Below, piece by piece: positions 42,952-52,711 of a stretch of 64,000 nt of DNA. Position numbers and translations under genes: made by a program. Every line of letters starts with the position of its first letter. Positions within the stretch are counted from its first letter, which is position 1. The notes under the pieces are model-generated. The model saw nothing but the letters and a program-made list of their open reading frames with translations, did no database searches and had not been told where the DNA came from. Origin of the DNA: Brasenia schreberi (lineage: Eukaryota > Streptophyta > Magnoliopsida > Nymphaeales > Cabombaceae); the NCBI GenBank assembly GCA_036023115.1, contig JAYKKT010000086.1, positions 11,547,501 to 11,611,500 on the forward strand, written 5' to 3'.

Positions 42952-43560
42952 CTACCATCTTCTGAAGGAAGGATCCTGCGGCTGCAAGTTTGAAGGCGCA
43001 CCATCAAACAAGAAGGCGTCCAAGTTAGGTCTAGGGTTGGTAAAATCCTGAAGAAAAAGCTGGCCGTCGTAATCGGCCGCGTCGTTCCCACGGCCATCGC
43101 CGGCTGCCAAGAGCACCAACTCTTCGGGATGCTGCGCGGTTGTTTGCATGGCTGTCGCGGCGAAGGAACGGGAACCAATTTGGTGATGATGGCCGAAGTT
43201 GAGATTTGAGCTGCCCTGCAAGCCAGTGAAGAACTGTGCCGAAGGTCCGCCTGTGAACTGCTGAACCATGGCTCGGAAATTGTGTGTGTCTGTGTTGAGA
43301 AGTGTGGTGGGAGCTCGCTTCGACACCCTGGTTCGCTTCCTTTGTGCTTTCCCCACACGCCCCTCTGCACCATGGTGGCAATTATTGGGGTTACTGGAGA
43401 TCACATAGTTGTTGCTTTGGTTTGAGATTGTTGCGGTGACTACGGTGGCGTCAGTGACCGGAACACCGCCCGGAGTTGGTGGTGCTGTTGCTTGGCCGAG
43501 ACGGTCGAGCTCGGTCCTGTGATAGAATTGATCTGCAGTCCACTCGCTCTTGCTTCCCAT
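42952..43560 (-). CDS. VQ22-like: VQ-motif protein, VQ22/JAV1-like transcription co-regulator
   Basis: An intronless ORF of 202 aa. The VQ motif is at residues 95-104, FRAMVQQFTG, matching F-x-x-x-V-Q-x-x-T-G. Around it lie RAPTTLLNTDT (82-92) and GGPSAQF, the arrangement of the Arabidopsis VQ22 (JAV1) group. A basic stretch, KAQRKRTRVSKR (71-82), looks like a nuclear localisation signal. The rest is low-complexity and probably disordered, and the C terminus has an acidic LDAFLFD patch. VQ proteins bind WRKY factors through this motif; JAV1 restrains jasmonate defence and is degraded on wounding. I chose the ATG at 43560 (MGSKSEWTADQF) because the upstream 38 codons do not look like the family and a TATA box lies between 43659 and 43670. 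It is intact and GC-richer than its surroundings, and is the only credible host gene here. Confidence 0.88.
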   Translation of the reverse strand: MGSKSEWTADQFYHRTELDRLGQATAPPTPGGVPVTDATVVTATISNQSNNYVISSNPNNCHHGAEGRVGKAQRKRTRVSKRAPTTLLNTDTHNFRAMVQQFTGGPSAQFFTGLQGSSNLNFGHHHQIGSRSFAATAMQTTAQHPEELVLLAAGDGRGNDAADYDGQLFLQDFTNPRPNLDAFLFDGAPSNLQPQDPSFRRW

Positions 43561-43658
43561 GGCCGAGACTTTCCAGAGGAAGGAGAGATATGCTTTTTGT
43601 GCGTGTCTCTCAGTCACGCCGCGGAAACCGGAAGTTCTAAGCAGCTTCGTTAGAGGAC

Positions 43659-43670
43659 CATATATATAAA
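43659..43670 (-). promoter_or_regulatory. TATA box of the VQ gene
   Basis: Read on the minus strand, TTTATATATATG lies about 100 bases before the chosen start codon, which leaves room for a leader of about 70 bases. The 38-codon upstream extension of the ORF runs into this box, which argues against using an earlier ATG. Confidence 0.65.
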
Positions 43671-43683
43671 CCAATTATGGCCA

Positions 43684-43712
43684 CGTCATCGTGACTCTTT
43701 TGTGCGTCGTCA
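43684..43712 (-). promoter_or_regulatory. Two TGACG motifs upstream of the VQ gene
   Basis: The plus-strand CGTCA at 43684-43688 and 43708-43712 is TGACG on the gene strand, 24 bases apart, just upstream of the TATA box. The first also forms an ACGTG core (TGACGTGG). TGACG pairs are as-1-like sites bound by TGA bZIP factors in salicylate and jasmonate responses, which would suit a VQ22-type gene. That link is inference. Confidence 0.45.
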
Positions 43713-45048
43713 CAGATAGCACCAAGAAATTTACCAAACAAGTCCAACTAAATGAGGTAGTTAGACATGAACAGCTTCACTTTTGAATATTGCATTTAAG
43801 TGCACACCATTGCAAATGCTCATCAAAGACATTTTCTTGGTCGTAAAGTCAGTGACTCAACCATCCATAAGTAATGATAAATGGAACCCACCTTAATAGC
43901 GGCCAAACGTGAGTTAGTATGACAAATAGTCTACATCAAATTTTTTGGTTTGGACATGAATTTTTACTGAATGGCTCGCAATTCAGGTATAAACTGGGAA
44001 ATTTAGCAATTATTTTACTATGTGGTGAATAGCCAACAACACTATTTAGGGTGGAGCAAACTATCTATACAGGCCATGGACTCAATCATATTCATGGGCT
44101 ATGGCTTTCTGTTAATAAATTTTCTAAGTTGACATGGGAGGGCGGCCCACCTTGGCTCAATATAGATCCTTCCATTGGGCATAAAATGCTTATCTTCCAA
44201 GCTCTTGAGACCAAACCGGTTTACAATTGAAGATGTTTAATTATTCAAAAATTAAGATGAACATACCTGAAGAACTATATCATATTATGTAAATTAACTT
44301 TTCTTTCCTGATAGCCAAAATGGGGTTGGGTTGGACAGACCCTTATTAGGTAACATTGAATATGTACAATATACTAATTACAACGGAGGAGGCCACAATT
44401 TAGCTGGTTAGTCCTCCTAACGAAATAATACTCTGTGGATCCCAATCGCGCTAATAGGCGTAGGAGGACAAGGTTTTCCTTGGAACCCAATTGTATTTGA
44501 ACCGATAAAAACTTCTAAAGACCTTCATACTTTCAGCATTTGATCTGCAAACCCTGCTTTCATCTCTTTATTCGCCCTTGCCACAATATCAATTCGAGTG
44601 ACTCCACCAGGAGTTACTAGTGCCTCATGCCTCATAGAACCTGTGCACACCACAAGTTTTGTCTATCGATTCTTTTTGGCCTGAATTAGCCAATGGGCCT
44701 TAAGATATCTGCCTTCATTAATCGCACCACAAATGTTTATGGCATATTGATCTTTTAGCAGTCGAAAATAACCTCGATTTTATGTAAATCAGCAATTCTA
44801 CTTTGAATCATGGTTCAAATGATTCGAAGTAGAATCTTCTAATTAAATGCAAGTAATTCATAACCAACCATAAGGTTAGGATCAATCTAAACCAACCGAT
44901 TCCATATATGGTTCAGCATGATTACTGTTAAACAACTTATTAGCAACACAAGACAGCCAACGAGAAATATCAGGAAATCTCTTCCTCTTTCAAGGATGTC
45001 CTCGGGGTAGAGGAATTCTCCCAGATTAGTTGCATAATCAGTTGAAGG
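43713..45048. other. Upstream region of the VQ gene, no gene recognised
   Basis: About 1.3 kb of intergenic sequence. The part 44330-44560 could belong to the 3' end of the LINE relic that follows, but this is not certain. No ORF of note. Confidence 0.4.
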
Positions 45049-45297
45049 TCATTGTCTATGCATTTTGCTATTATTTTGTCTTTTAATTTTTCTTCCTCCA
45101 CTTTTTAGCACCTTGTCTAGGTCCCGAGCGTCCCTCCGTTCCTTCGCAAACAAATAAGCCACCTCTTTCCATATTCCTTTGGCTATAGGACACTTAAGAA
45201 ACAACTGAATTGTTTCCTATTCGCTGGAGTAGAATTTACAGAGGCCCCTGACTGCCAATCCAACCTGTTGGAGATGATCACGAGCCGGGAACCAATA
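45049..45297 (-). pseudogene. LINE ORF2 C-terminal zinc-binding (zf-RVT) relic
   Basis: The minus-strand frame from 45297 reads YWFPARDHLQQVGLAV, RGLCKFYSSE, stop, then ETIQLFLKCPIAKGIWKEVA, and ends with a stop at 45051-45049. This matches the reverse-transcriptase zinc-binding pattern of plant L1-type elements: R-D-x-L, C-x-x-[CF], E-x-x-x-H-L-F-x-x-C-x-x-[AS]-x-x-[IV]-W, with the H of the motif lost by an indel. A weaker match continues to about 45430. It is the opposite end of the protein from the piece at 35283, but 10 kb away, so probably a separate relic. Confidence 0.65.
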
Positions 45298-45464
45298 GCA
45301 AGTCTAAGATTAATAGCTGCATGACGCCAGTGATGTGGGCACCATATCTTGTTGGCACTTTGGTACTTATTATCCTTATCTCATACAACTTCCTATATGT
45401 CATGAGAGGTGATCTCTTTCTTTGCTTCCCATTATAGAGCTTCATCGTCACACAACAAATGTTG

Positions 45465-45543
45465 CTCTTAATGGCTACTCAATTTATTTGTTGTGGTATC
45501 GTTCTCATACATTCTGAGATATAAATTGAGTAGCCATTAAGAG
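45465..45543. repeat. Perfect 23-bp inverted repeat, 33-base loop
   Basis: Arm 1, 45465-45487, begins CTCTTAATGGC and ends TCAATTTAT; arm 2, 45521-45543, is its exact reverse complement. The 79-base unit could fold as one hairpin. It lies beside the LINE relic and is not part of any LTR module. It could be the mark of a template-switch event, the terminal repeats of a tiny element, or a small-RNA hairpin. Confidence 0.9.
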
Positions 45544-46000
45544 ATTCTCTTTGAATACTTCCAACCTCATTTGCCTCATCACTTCGTATGCGTTCCTGCT
45601 AACTAATTTCTCCACCCTACTACTAAATGGACCATTAGTAAATCAGGAGTCAAACAACAGTTCAACTCTTGTTCTTGATCCTATCTTTCACTATGTATGG
45701 TCCAGGAGTGTTGGGACACACTACGGTACTAATTTCCATCTTGACAAGCCATTAACCTGCTTCCAAGGGTACCAAAAACTATTCAGCTGCAAGTACTTTT
45801 CTTGTACAATAAATATATAGACTTGTTCGCCACCTTCCATGAGTTTTCTGTTTGTACCCTTCGTATATGGGCAATTCTTGCTACAATAGATAGCATAGTG
45901 CGACACCATGATTCCATGTTGGATCACATTTTGTTGACGGTGGGCTGACACAAGAGTGAATTAGTCTACCTATGAATATTGGAAGCCGAAGATGATTAAT

Positions 46001-46134
46001 GCCAATTTAGTAGCATGCCACCCTGTAAGATTTTGTACTTGTCTCACATGGCTCAACTTCACTTAATCGCAATTTAGTTGCATGCTACCTTGTAAGATTT
46101 TGTACTTGTCTCACTCGGCTCAATTTCACAAAGA
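46001..46134 (+). repeat. 67-bp tandem duplication
   Basis: Copies at 46001-46067 and 46068-46134 share CAATTTAGT(A/T)GCATGC, ACC(C/T)TGTAAGATTTTG and TGTCTCAC. They differ at about seven positions. Confidence 0.85.
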
Positions 46135-46989
46135 CAATTTTCTTTGCTTTATGCTCATTCCTGAGTGATGCTCAAACTCTTCCATCACTTTAATGAAGTT
46201 TTCAATTGACCTTCTCGTCACACACGTGCATTGAGCCGTGAGTGAGGTCAACGGTGAGGTGTGAAGAACTTCTGCAGAGTGAATCAGCTATAGCCAAGTG
46301 CGATTCAGTCCAGGCGAAGTTGCAGCAGTGTAAGGAAAAGGGCTGAAGGTTTCGAAGGAGTCGAACCTTGCCATCACAGGTGATCCGTATTTGGTTTAAA
46401 AAAATCACTTGTGACATATTAAAACCCACCATTAAGGTCGTGGGCACCTTTCTTTTATGAGGTGAAAGCAACCCGCAGCTCAGACACTCAAAATTCACCA
46501 CTCTTCAAACGCCTATTTTAATGAGATGAGCGCAAATAATCTTTTCTGAATCCGCTTGGCCTTGCTTACAAGGCCTTACTCTTTTTTTTGTTCGGTACTA
46601 CTACCTCTTGTATTCACTTGAAGCTGATCACTCCTCAGCCCGTCCTACAAGGGACGGCAGCGTCCAAACGACGCGTCAGCCGTTTCTGGCGCTAAGCTGA
46701 GCGTCGGGTGATGACCACCGAACGTCATGCCTGAGCCTCGTTTCCCCGTTGCTTCCTGGAAGCCGCTGCGGCTGCCTAACTTCCCACACATGCATGCAAA
46801 CAAAACGACAAACAAGGCATCCCCTTGATCCACGGGCAAGTTTCTCTCTTTGATCTTACGACTTTTACTTCCCTTTTTCTTCTTCACTTTTTGTTGTTAT
46901 ACGTAATCAGCCGTTTACGTAAAACCTCTTTTCATATATCACTTTATTTTACCACATTTAGAGCTTCAAAGTATGCATCAAACCGCATT
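46135..46989. other. Intergenic, with a CG-rich patch at about 46640-46800
   Basis: The patch has many CG dinucleotides (ACGACGCGTCAGCCG and others), unusual in this window, where methylated repeats have lost CG. It could be the unmethylated 5' end of a gene, but the ORFs at 46202-46501 and 46645-46887 (minus) resemble nothing I know. I call no gene. Confidence 0.4.
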
Positions 46990-47130
46990 TGCTTGTATCT
47001 TTCCAGGAAAAAAATTGTGAGAGTCGAACTTCCATAGTACAAGATGATTGGTGGCTCAACCGTAGGGTGCCCCTACCATTGAGGCAGGTGGGAAGTTTGA
47101 CTCTCACAAGGTGTATGTGCTTGTATCTTT
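46990..47130 (+). mobile_element. 115-bp foldback SINE-like insertion with 13-bp target-site duplication
   Basis: Perfect 13-base direct repeats TGCTTGTATCTTT at 46990-47002 and 47118-47130 flank a 115-bp insert. Inside it an inverted repeat of 18 bases (47016-47033 and 47091-47108, 17 matching) ends the arms. The right part has an A-box-like GGTGGCTCAACCGTAGGGTG and a B-box-like GGAAGTTTGACTCTC, as in a tRNA-derived SINE; the left arm is a reversed copy of that B-box. Target-site duplication of this length suits LINE-machinery insertion. Confidence 0.7.
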
Positions 47131-48406
47131 TTTAAAAAAATATAGATTGTAAACACCAAAGACCCCGATGGTTGGTTTTGTGGCAATTCTCACATTTTGA
47201 AGCTCATCCAAATACCCAACTCAAGGAATTAAGATTCATCAAAGACATACAACTTAATAGTATTGAAGATTGACCCGAAAAGAATAGTATGGGCCCATAT
47301 CGCACATCAAGAGGAGAGCACTAGGAGGTATTCTACTCTTAAAATCTACTTCCTAATCACTTTTCCTTTCTTTTTTCCTATTAAGAGGATCGCAGATCTA
47401 AGTTTTAGAAGACCAAAAATGTGCGTATATAGATGTTTCCAAAGTTGCCACCAATGACCATGAATACTTGAAATAGGTAAAACAATCAAGAATATGAAAG
47501 ATGGGTTGGAACTATCTAAAGTCAGATCCTATTGTAGAAATAGCACCAAAGGATAAAAGGGCGTTATCAATATGTATGAACCAGAAAAGGGTCAACCAAT
47601 TGCATCAAACCGTGCTTTGAGAGATGGGTCACCACAAATTACTATGGTAATCACATGCACACATTTGCAACTAGAGAGGGAGAGAGTAAATCAACTTTGG
47701 ATCTCTCTCTCACTCTCTCCCCCCCTCTCTCTCTCTCTATGTATGTCTATAAATCATGGGGTGGCCCAACTCGAGTTGTTTTCTGCAAGTCATGAGCCTT
47801 ATAAACCTTATAAGCCATGAGAAACTTGTTTGAGAGAGTGAACGTGGTTGGACCTTCTTGCTTTCCTTGCTTGTTGAGTGGATGTCAGGTAGCAACTTAA
47901 CTTATATGTGACCGAATTGCAGAGTAACTCAGCTTGCTTCTGACTTCAGCTCGAATTGAAATTTCTTAAACATGCACATGCAGGCAGGATGTCCTGAACA
48001 CTTATTTTCTTGGCATGTTGGATTCGAGCTTCAAATTGGACCTTCTACAACTTGATCAATTTGGATCAGAACTCAATCACTTTGATGCTTCTTTTTTCAT
48101 TGGTCAGAACAATATTCATATGCTCATTTGTGAAGATGGGTCCCATTGTCTAGGATGATAGTATTGATGAAGAATCTTTGAAATATTTTCAATACTTGTT
48201 TATAAGAGATAACATTGATGTTACTCCTTGGGAAGGAGAGTTGGAAGCACAGATGCCGCAAAAGAAAACAAAATGCTTCTTATGCCAGACATCAATGAAG
48301 CGGTTCCTAGTGAAAGTTTTGAACTAAAAGTTTATAGTTTCCCTAGGCCAAATGGTTTCTTAGGTACCTTTTTCCGTCGGAAAGGAGAGTTGGAACCCCG
48401 TCCCTC
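47131..48406. other. Intergenic sequence, CT microsatellite, no gene recognised
   Basis: A CT-rich microsatellite lies at about 47699-47738. The ORF 48228-48527 is a chimera that runs from this stretch into the LTR tail. The phrase GGAGAGTTGGAA occurs twice (about 48235 and 48384), perhaps from a small duplication. No family is recognised. Confidence 0.45.
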
Positions 48407-49182
48407 CATATTTTTACATTACAAGTCATGTGAGTTGTCTTTATATATACACACAACACCCATGCACACGTTGGCGACCTTCGGGCCCATATATATTATA
48501 AGTATTTCCCTTCTGCTATGTCTTTAAGATTTGGGTTTTAAGGTTCAACTGTGTGAGTAGTCTCTCCATATATACATGACACACACTTACACAATTGAAC
48601 TTTTCCGCTCTTAAGATATAGCCATATTTCCCTTTTGCAATTTCCCTTTTGCAATTTACATTAAGTCATTTCCCTTAAGCATTGTCTTTCAATTCAGGTT
48701 TTCCCTTTGGAGTTGTGTGAGTTTGCATTGCATATTCGCCATACCACGAGTTAGGACGCATATTGCATCAAAGCAAGCCCCACACTCCCATGCAAAAATC
48801 ACCCAACCTAGGTCACTTGCGCACACACCTAGTTGGCCTTAAAAAGCATAAAAAGAAAGACATAGGCACGTGCAAATCCCACATGAAATAAAACTTACAA
48901 TCGTACAAACAAAGCCCAAACACTTCGGGTATTTTTTTAAAGAGATTTATTTTAAAAGACTTTGCCAAGCATACAGACTGACCTTTGTGCATCGGTGCAA
49001 GAAGGTCTGCGACGAAAAGAGCTCACTTGCTCACAGTCGTCTCGATAGAGTCAGATTTCAAAACTTACTTCGCTAGCTTGAGTAAGCTAGCTGGCACGCC
49101 CTTATTTATAAAAATGACTTAGACACACAAAAAGGTTCACTTCTGGCCTAAGAACCAGAAGTGGAAATTTTTCGTGTCTACA
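48407..49182 (+). mobile_element. LTR tail fragment (family I/II type)
   Basis: It starts at about 48407 within the CATGTGAGTTGTC repeat region of an LTR and ends GTGTCTACA at 49182. It contains CTTTCCCTTTTGC units, the AGAC...GTCT stem region (48976-49009) and a perfect GCTAGCTT-gagt-AAGCTAGC hairpin (49072-49091). The 5' part of the LTR is absent. The next LTR piece abuts its end. Confidence 0.78.
49072..49091 (+). other. Perfect hairpin GCTAGCTT-gagt-AAGCTAGC near the LTR end
   Basis: Eight base pairs and a four-base loop. Identical arms occur at 58964-58983 in a minus-strand LTR, while family IV has the T:A version at 26694-26713. Confidence 0.75.
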
Positions 49183-49552
49183 GATGCCTGATAAAAAAAG
49201 CAGCCCATAAAGCAGCTCAAAAGGGCCAAATCCAAAGCAGCCTTAGAAACAGGTGCGAAAGCCCAATAGCAGCACCCTGGCTCAAAAGTCAGGGTCAAAA
49301 GGCGAAATGAAGGCCCAAGCCCGATGCAGAATGCAAGCCCGACACACCTAGAAGCCAAATCAAATACATCCACCCAAGCAGCATGAATCTGAGCCAGAAA
49401 TGGCGAAATTGAGTAGAAACGGAGTCTAGAATGGCGAGATGGAGTTCAGACGACAAAATTGGGGAAAACTCAGCATAAGACGGAGCACTGATGAAGCTAG
49501 GGCCCGCACAAAACGTCTACCTCGAAAAGCCAAGAAGGACCATCTAGAGAAA

Positions 49553-49818
49553 ATTTGGATTGGATCTGGACCATAAATATCCAGATCCATACCCAAATAG
49601 TGTTTGGATTTGGGTCGATCCAAATAGTGTTTGGATTTGGATTGGATCCAAATAGTGTTTGGATTGGATCAGATCTGGACCAAATATCCATATCCATATC
49701 CATAAAAATGTTGGATTTGGATCGGATATGGATCTCAAAATATCCGAGATCCAAGATCCAAATCCAAATAGTGTTTGGATCGGACATGGATTCCACGATC
49801 CAAACCCAAGACCCATAT
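49553..49818. repeat. GGATTTGGATC-type array in U3 (second full copy)
   Basis: It is built from the same words as 6606-6920 but in the opposite orientation, with GTGTTTGGATT spacing words. Overlapping ORFs at 49426-49848 on both strands are its translations. Confidence 0.8.
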
Positions 49819-49839
49819 ACAAGACCCACCTCATTTGCC

Positions 49840-49847
49840 TATAAATA
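49840..49847 (+). promoter_or_regulatory. TATA box of a family II LTR
   Basis: TATAAATA in GCCTATAAATAGGAG, preceded by the GGATTTGGATC-type array. Confidence 0.65.
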
Positions 49848-50689
49848 GGAGTGAGGGGGTCCCAAAATATTGCACGTGAACTTGCTTGGGGAGGAGAGAG
49901 AGTGAGTGATAAACTTAGCTATGTGGGCTCAAGGGTGAGTGTGGGTTCAAGCCATTGTGGGCTAAGTGGGCTGCAACAAGGTGGGCTCGAGCAAGGGAGG
50001 CTGCAATCGCGCATGGCAGTGGGCTCAACCAAGAAGGACCGGCTCCAAGAAGCAGGTCCCCTAATCCTAGCCTAACCCCCTTCTAATCCTAGCCTAATCT
50101 CTTTTAATCCTAGCCTAATCACCTAACCTACTTCACTAAACCTCACCCTAACAGAACCTAATCTAACCCAACCGACCCAAACCATCCCTAAGTTAAACCC
50201 CCAAACCTCCAAGCCCCCGGCCCGCCAGACGGGCCCCTGCGCGCCACCCGCACCCCCAGTGTGCCCCCGCGCGCCAGACACCTTGTCCGCGCCTCCCTGT
50301 GCCCCAGCGCGCTCCGCGTCCCGCGCCTGCTGCGCCCGGCACCTTGCTGCACGCCCCTCGCCACTGCCGTGCCTGTTGAAACCCTCTGCGCACCCTGTCC
50401 CGAATTGCTGCCTGCCATCTTCCAGCCAGCTTCCACCTAGGACCGACCCTAGACAGCCCCAGTCTTAGGGCCTGCCGCCACTTAGGGTTTGCCACAACTT
50501 AGGACCGTGACCCCTTCTTGACCGCAACTAGGTTCTCCTAAACCCTAAGTCCATGAGCCTTCCCTATGCCCACTCAACCTCTCTAAAGGCCACCTAGGGA
50601 GACCACTCTTGGCTGCCCAAGTTGAACCACAAGCCCAAGTGCGAGCAAGTGAAGAAGGACCAGCTATTTATAAGTGTCTAAACTTGGTC

Positions 50690-51600
50690 TCTTACATTAA
50701 CTTGCTTTACATTCAATTCAATTCGGATACGGGGTTGTATTAAAGGAGCGTTGTCTCTCATCGGGATGTAATATTGGTGCTTGACACACGAGACACATAC
50801 GTGCACTTGAGCCTTAGCTCTTATCTTGTACACGAGGCACATACGTGTACTTGAGCTTTAGCTCTTATCTCGTACACCAAGCACCCACGTACACAATTGA
50901 GCTTTCGCTCTTACTCCCAAGACTCTAATAAGAGCCGTATTAATTGCAATTTGATTTGGGGTTGTTACGTTCAAGTTGTGTGCGTCGTATTTCAATTCCA
51001 CACTCACACACATTGAGCTTTCGCTCTTACTCCCAAGAATAAGAGTCGTATTAATTGCAATTTGATTTGGGGTTGTTACATTCAAGCTCAATGTGTGTGA
51101 GTGTAGAATAGAAATGCTACGCACACAACTTGAATTTAAACACCCAAAACGAAATTGCAATATGGCCTTTACTAAGGTCTTGGGAGTAAGAGCGAAAGCT
51201 CAATGTGTGTGAGTGTGGAAATTGAAAGACCACGCACACAACTTAAATTAAAACACCCAAGGGAAATTGCAATACGACTCTTACTAGGTTCTTGGGAGTA
51301 AGAGCGAAAGCTCAATGTGTGTGTGTGGAAATTGAAAGACCACGCACACAACTTAAATTAAACCCCACGCAACTTAATATACATAAGTATAACTATATCT
51401 TAAGGGCTGATTAGGCCCGTGTATGTGCCAAAATCGTTTGCAGCTAAGAGCGAAATGGCTCAAGTGCACGTATGTGTGGGTGTGTCAAATCACATTATTA
51501 CAAGCGGGGGGAGACAACGCTCCATTATTACAACCCCGTATCAAATTTAATTAAATGTAAGCAAGTTCATAATGACCGAGTTAGGCACTTACATGTAGCT
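50690..51600. repeat. Inverted pair of LTR tails (family II), centre near 51084
   Basis: The left arm (plus) runs from the TTGCTTTACATTCAATTC stretch, through the box and the GAGC..GCTCTTA units, to TTCAAGCTCAATG. The right arm (minus) runs back through the same parts to CTTACATGTAGC. Arms are about 390 and 510 bp; unit number differs. Long single-stranded forms could fold into a hairpin. Confidence 0.75.
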
Positions 51601-52030
51601 TTTCCGGGTGTAACTTGCTTGGCTTTGGCCTAGTGAGTCGCCTTGGACAGCCGAAGGGGAGCTCCTTGGATGCGTGTGGGCGGCCGATAGGGTCTTAGCC
51701 AAATGAAGACTTGAGGATGGCCGGGTGATGGGCGCGGCAAGTAGGGATGTTAGGTGGTGGCGGGTTAAGGGTGAAGGCTTAGCTAGGGGCTGGGAATTGG
51801 ATGACTAAGGGAAGGTGGTGAGGTAGGGTATGAAGTGGCCGAATAGGTGAAGAAGAGGCGGGCTGTGGTGGCGGGTGATGGAGTGTGTGTGGCTTGGTAA
51901 GAAAGGGATGGAAGATAGGCTAGATGGGGCTGAGATGGAGGTACTAACCGCGGGTGGTGGATGAGGTGATGGCCGGAGGTGGTGGAAGGAGGTGACAACT
52001 GGGTGGAGTTGGAAGAAGAAGTGCATTCAT
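51084..52030 (-). mobile_element. Family II LTR piece, minus strand
   Basis: It continues the right arm of the inverted pair: GAGCGAAAGCTCAATG units, the reversed box (about 51490-51540), CACTTAC (51586-51592, GTAAGTG on the minus strand), then a G-rich stretch with GGTGG/GGGTGA words (51700-52010). It is replaced at about 52030 by family III sequence. ORFs at 51783-52076 are products of the G-rich repeats. Confidence 0.65.
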
Positions 52031-52711
52031 CTACTTTCACGAAAGTAAAACTCACGTGAATTGAAAGTGCGTTCACTCTACTTTCACGAAAGTAAAACTC
52101 ACACGAATTGAAAGTGTGTTCACTCTACTTTCACAAAAGTAAAACTCACACGAATTGAAATATATATATTTAGCTTAAGAGAGCGAAAAGGCTTGAGTGC
52201 ATGTGAGTGTAAAGAGCGAAAAGGCTCGAGTGCTCGTGGGTGTGATTGTGTTCAATCCACCAATTTAAGAGCGGAAAGGATCAAGTGCATGTGAGTGTAA
52301 AGAACGAAAAGGCTCGAGTGCACGTGGGTATTATCGTGTTCATGCACCAATATTACAACATGAGGGGAGGCTTCGCTCCTTTAATACAACCCCTTTTCGA
52401 ATTGAATTTAATGGAGAAAAATGTCTTACAAATTCAGTTTAAAGCACTTACAAATTTCCCTATTTGCATTTGCTCTTTTGATGCAGCCCCTTTCACCTCA
52501 CTTGGTTCGGTCCAAGTCAACCCCAAGGTTCGGTTCGATGCATCCCCTTTGATGCAGTTTAGCTAGCCCAATGTGCAGTCGGGTCCTTGGTGCAGCGCCC
52601 CCCCTTGGTGGAGCTCCAAGCTCTTCACGTGAGCTCCACCTTCTCTCCTCTCTCCTCACTTTCAAACCTCCAACCCCTTCAAGTGAATCCCCTTGGCCCT
52701 ATTTATAACCT
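52031..52711 (-). mobile_element. Family III LTR piece, minus strand
   Basis: The CTACTTTCACGAAAGTAAAA units (52030-52165) and GAGCGAAAAGGCTCGAGTG units (52180-52325) are the reverse of the arrays in 14095-14830. CACTTAC is at 52445-52451, the reversed box at about 52350-52400, and a reversed TATA (CTATTTATAACC) near 52700. It then joins directly to the decayed pol copy without an LTR head, so the U3 is missing. Confidence 0.7.

Larger units (their letters stand above)
49183..51083 (+). mobile_element. Family II LTR, plus strand, both ends incomplete
   Basis: The head is missing: it starts inside U3 with GATGCCTGATAAAAAAAGC. It has the GGATCC/AAATCC array (49553-49818), TATAAATA (49840-49847), a GA patch (about 49895-49905), CCTAATC repeats (50060-50150), a GC-rich centre (50200-50460), a mutated donor-like site at 50672, the AATGGAGC-type box (about 50728-50775) and GAGC(C)TT(T)(A)GCTCTTA units. 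At about 51084 it meets a minus-strand copy of the same tail. Confidence 0.78.

Noticed and set aside
43561..43674. 38-codon N-terminal extension of the VQ ORF
   Set aside because: It has no family resemblance and overlaps the TATA box, so it is most likely promoter and leader.
46202..46501. 99-aa minus-strand ORF with several cysteines
   Set aside because: No recognisable motif spacing, no promoter signals and no homologous frame elsewhere in the window.
46645..46887. 80-aa minus-strand ORF starting MKKKKGSKSRK
   Set aside because: It lies over the CG-rich patch, but I recognise no family and cannot choose a strand; reported as a patch only.
48228..48527. 99-aa plus-strand ORF
   Set aside because: Its second half is LTR tail sequence and its first half has no family resemblance; a chance fusion.
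50188..50495. GC-rich ORFs of 69-100 aa on both strands
   Set aside because: They lie in the GC-rich centre of a family II LTR; the equivalent place at 6020-6262 gives a different composition and no conserved protein.
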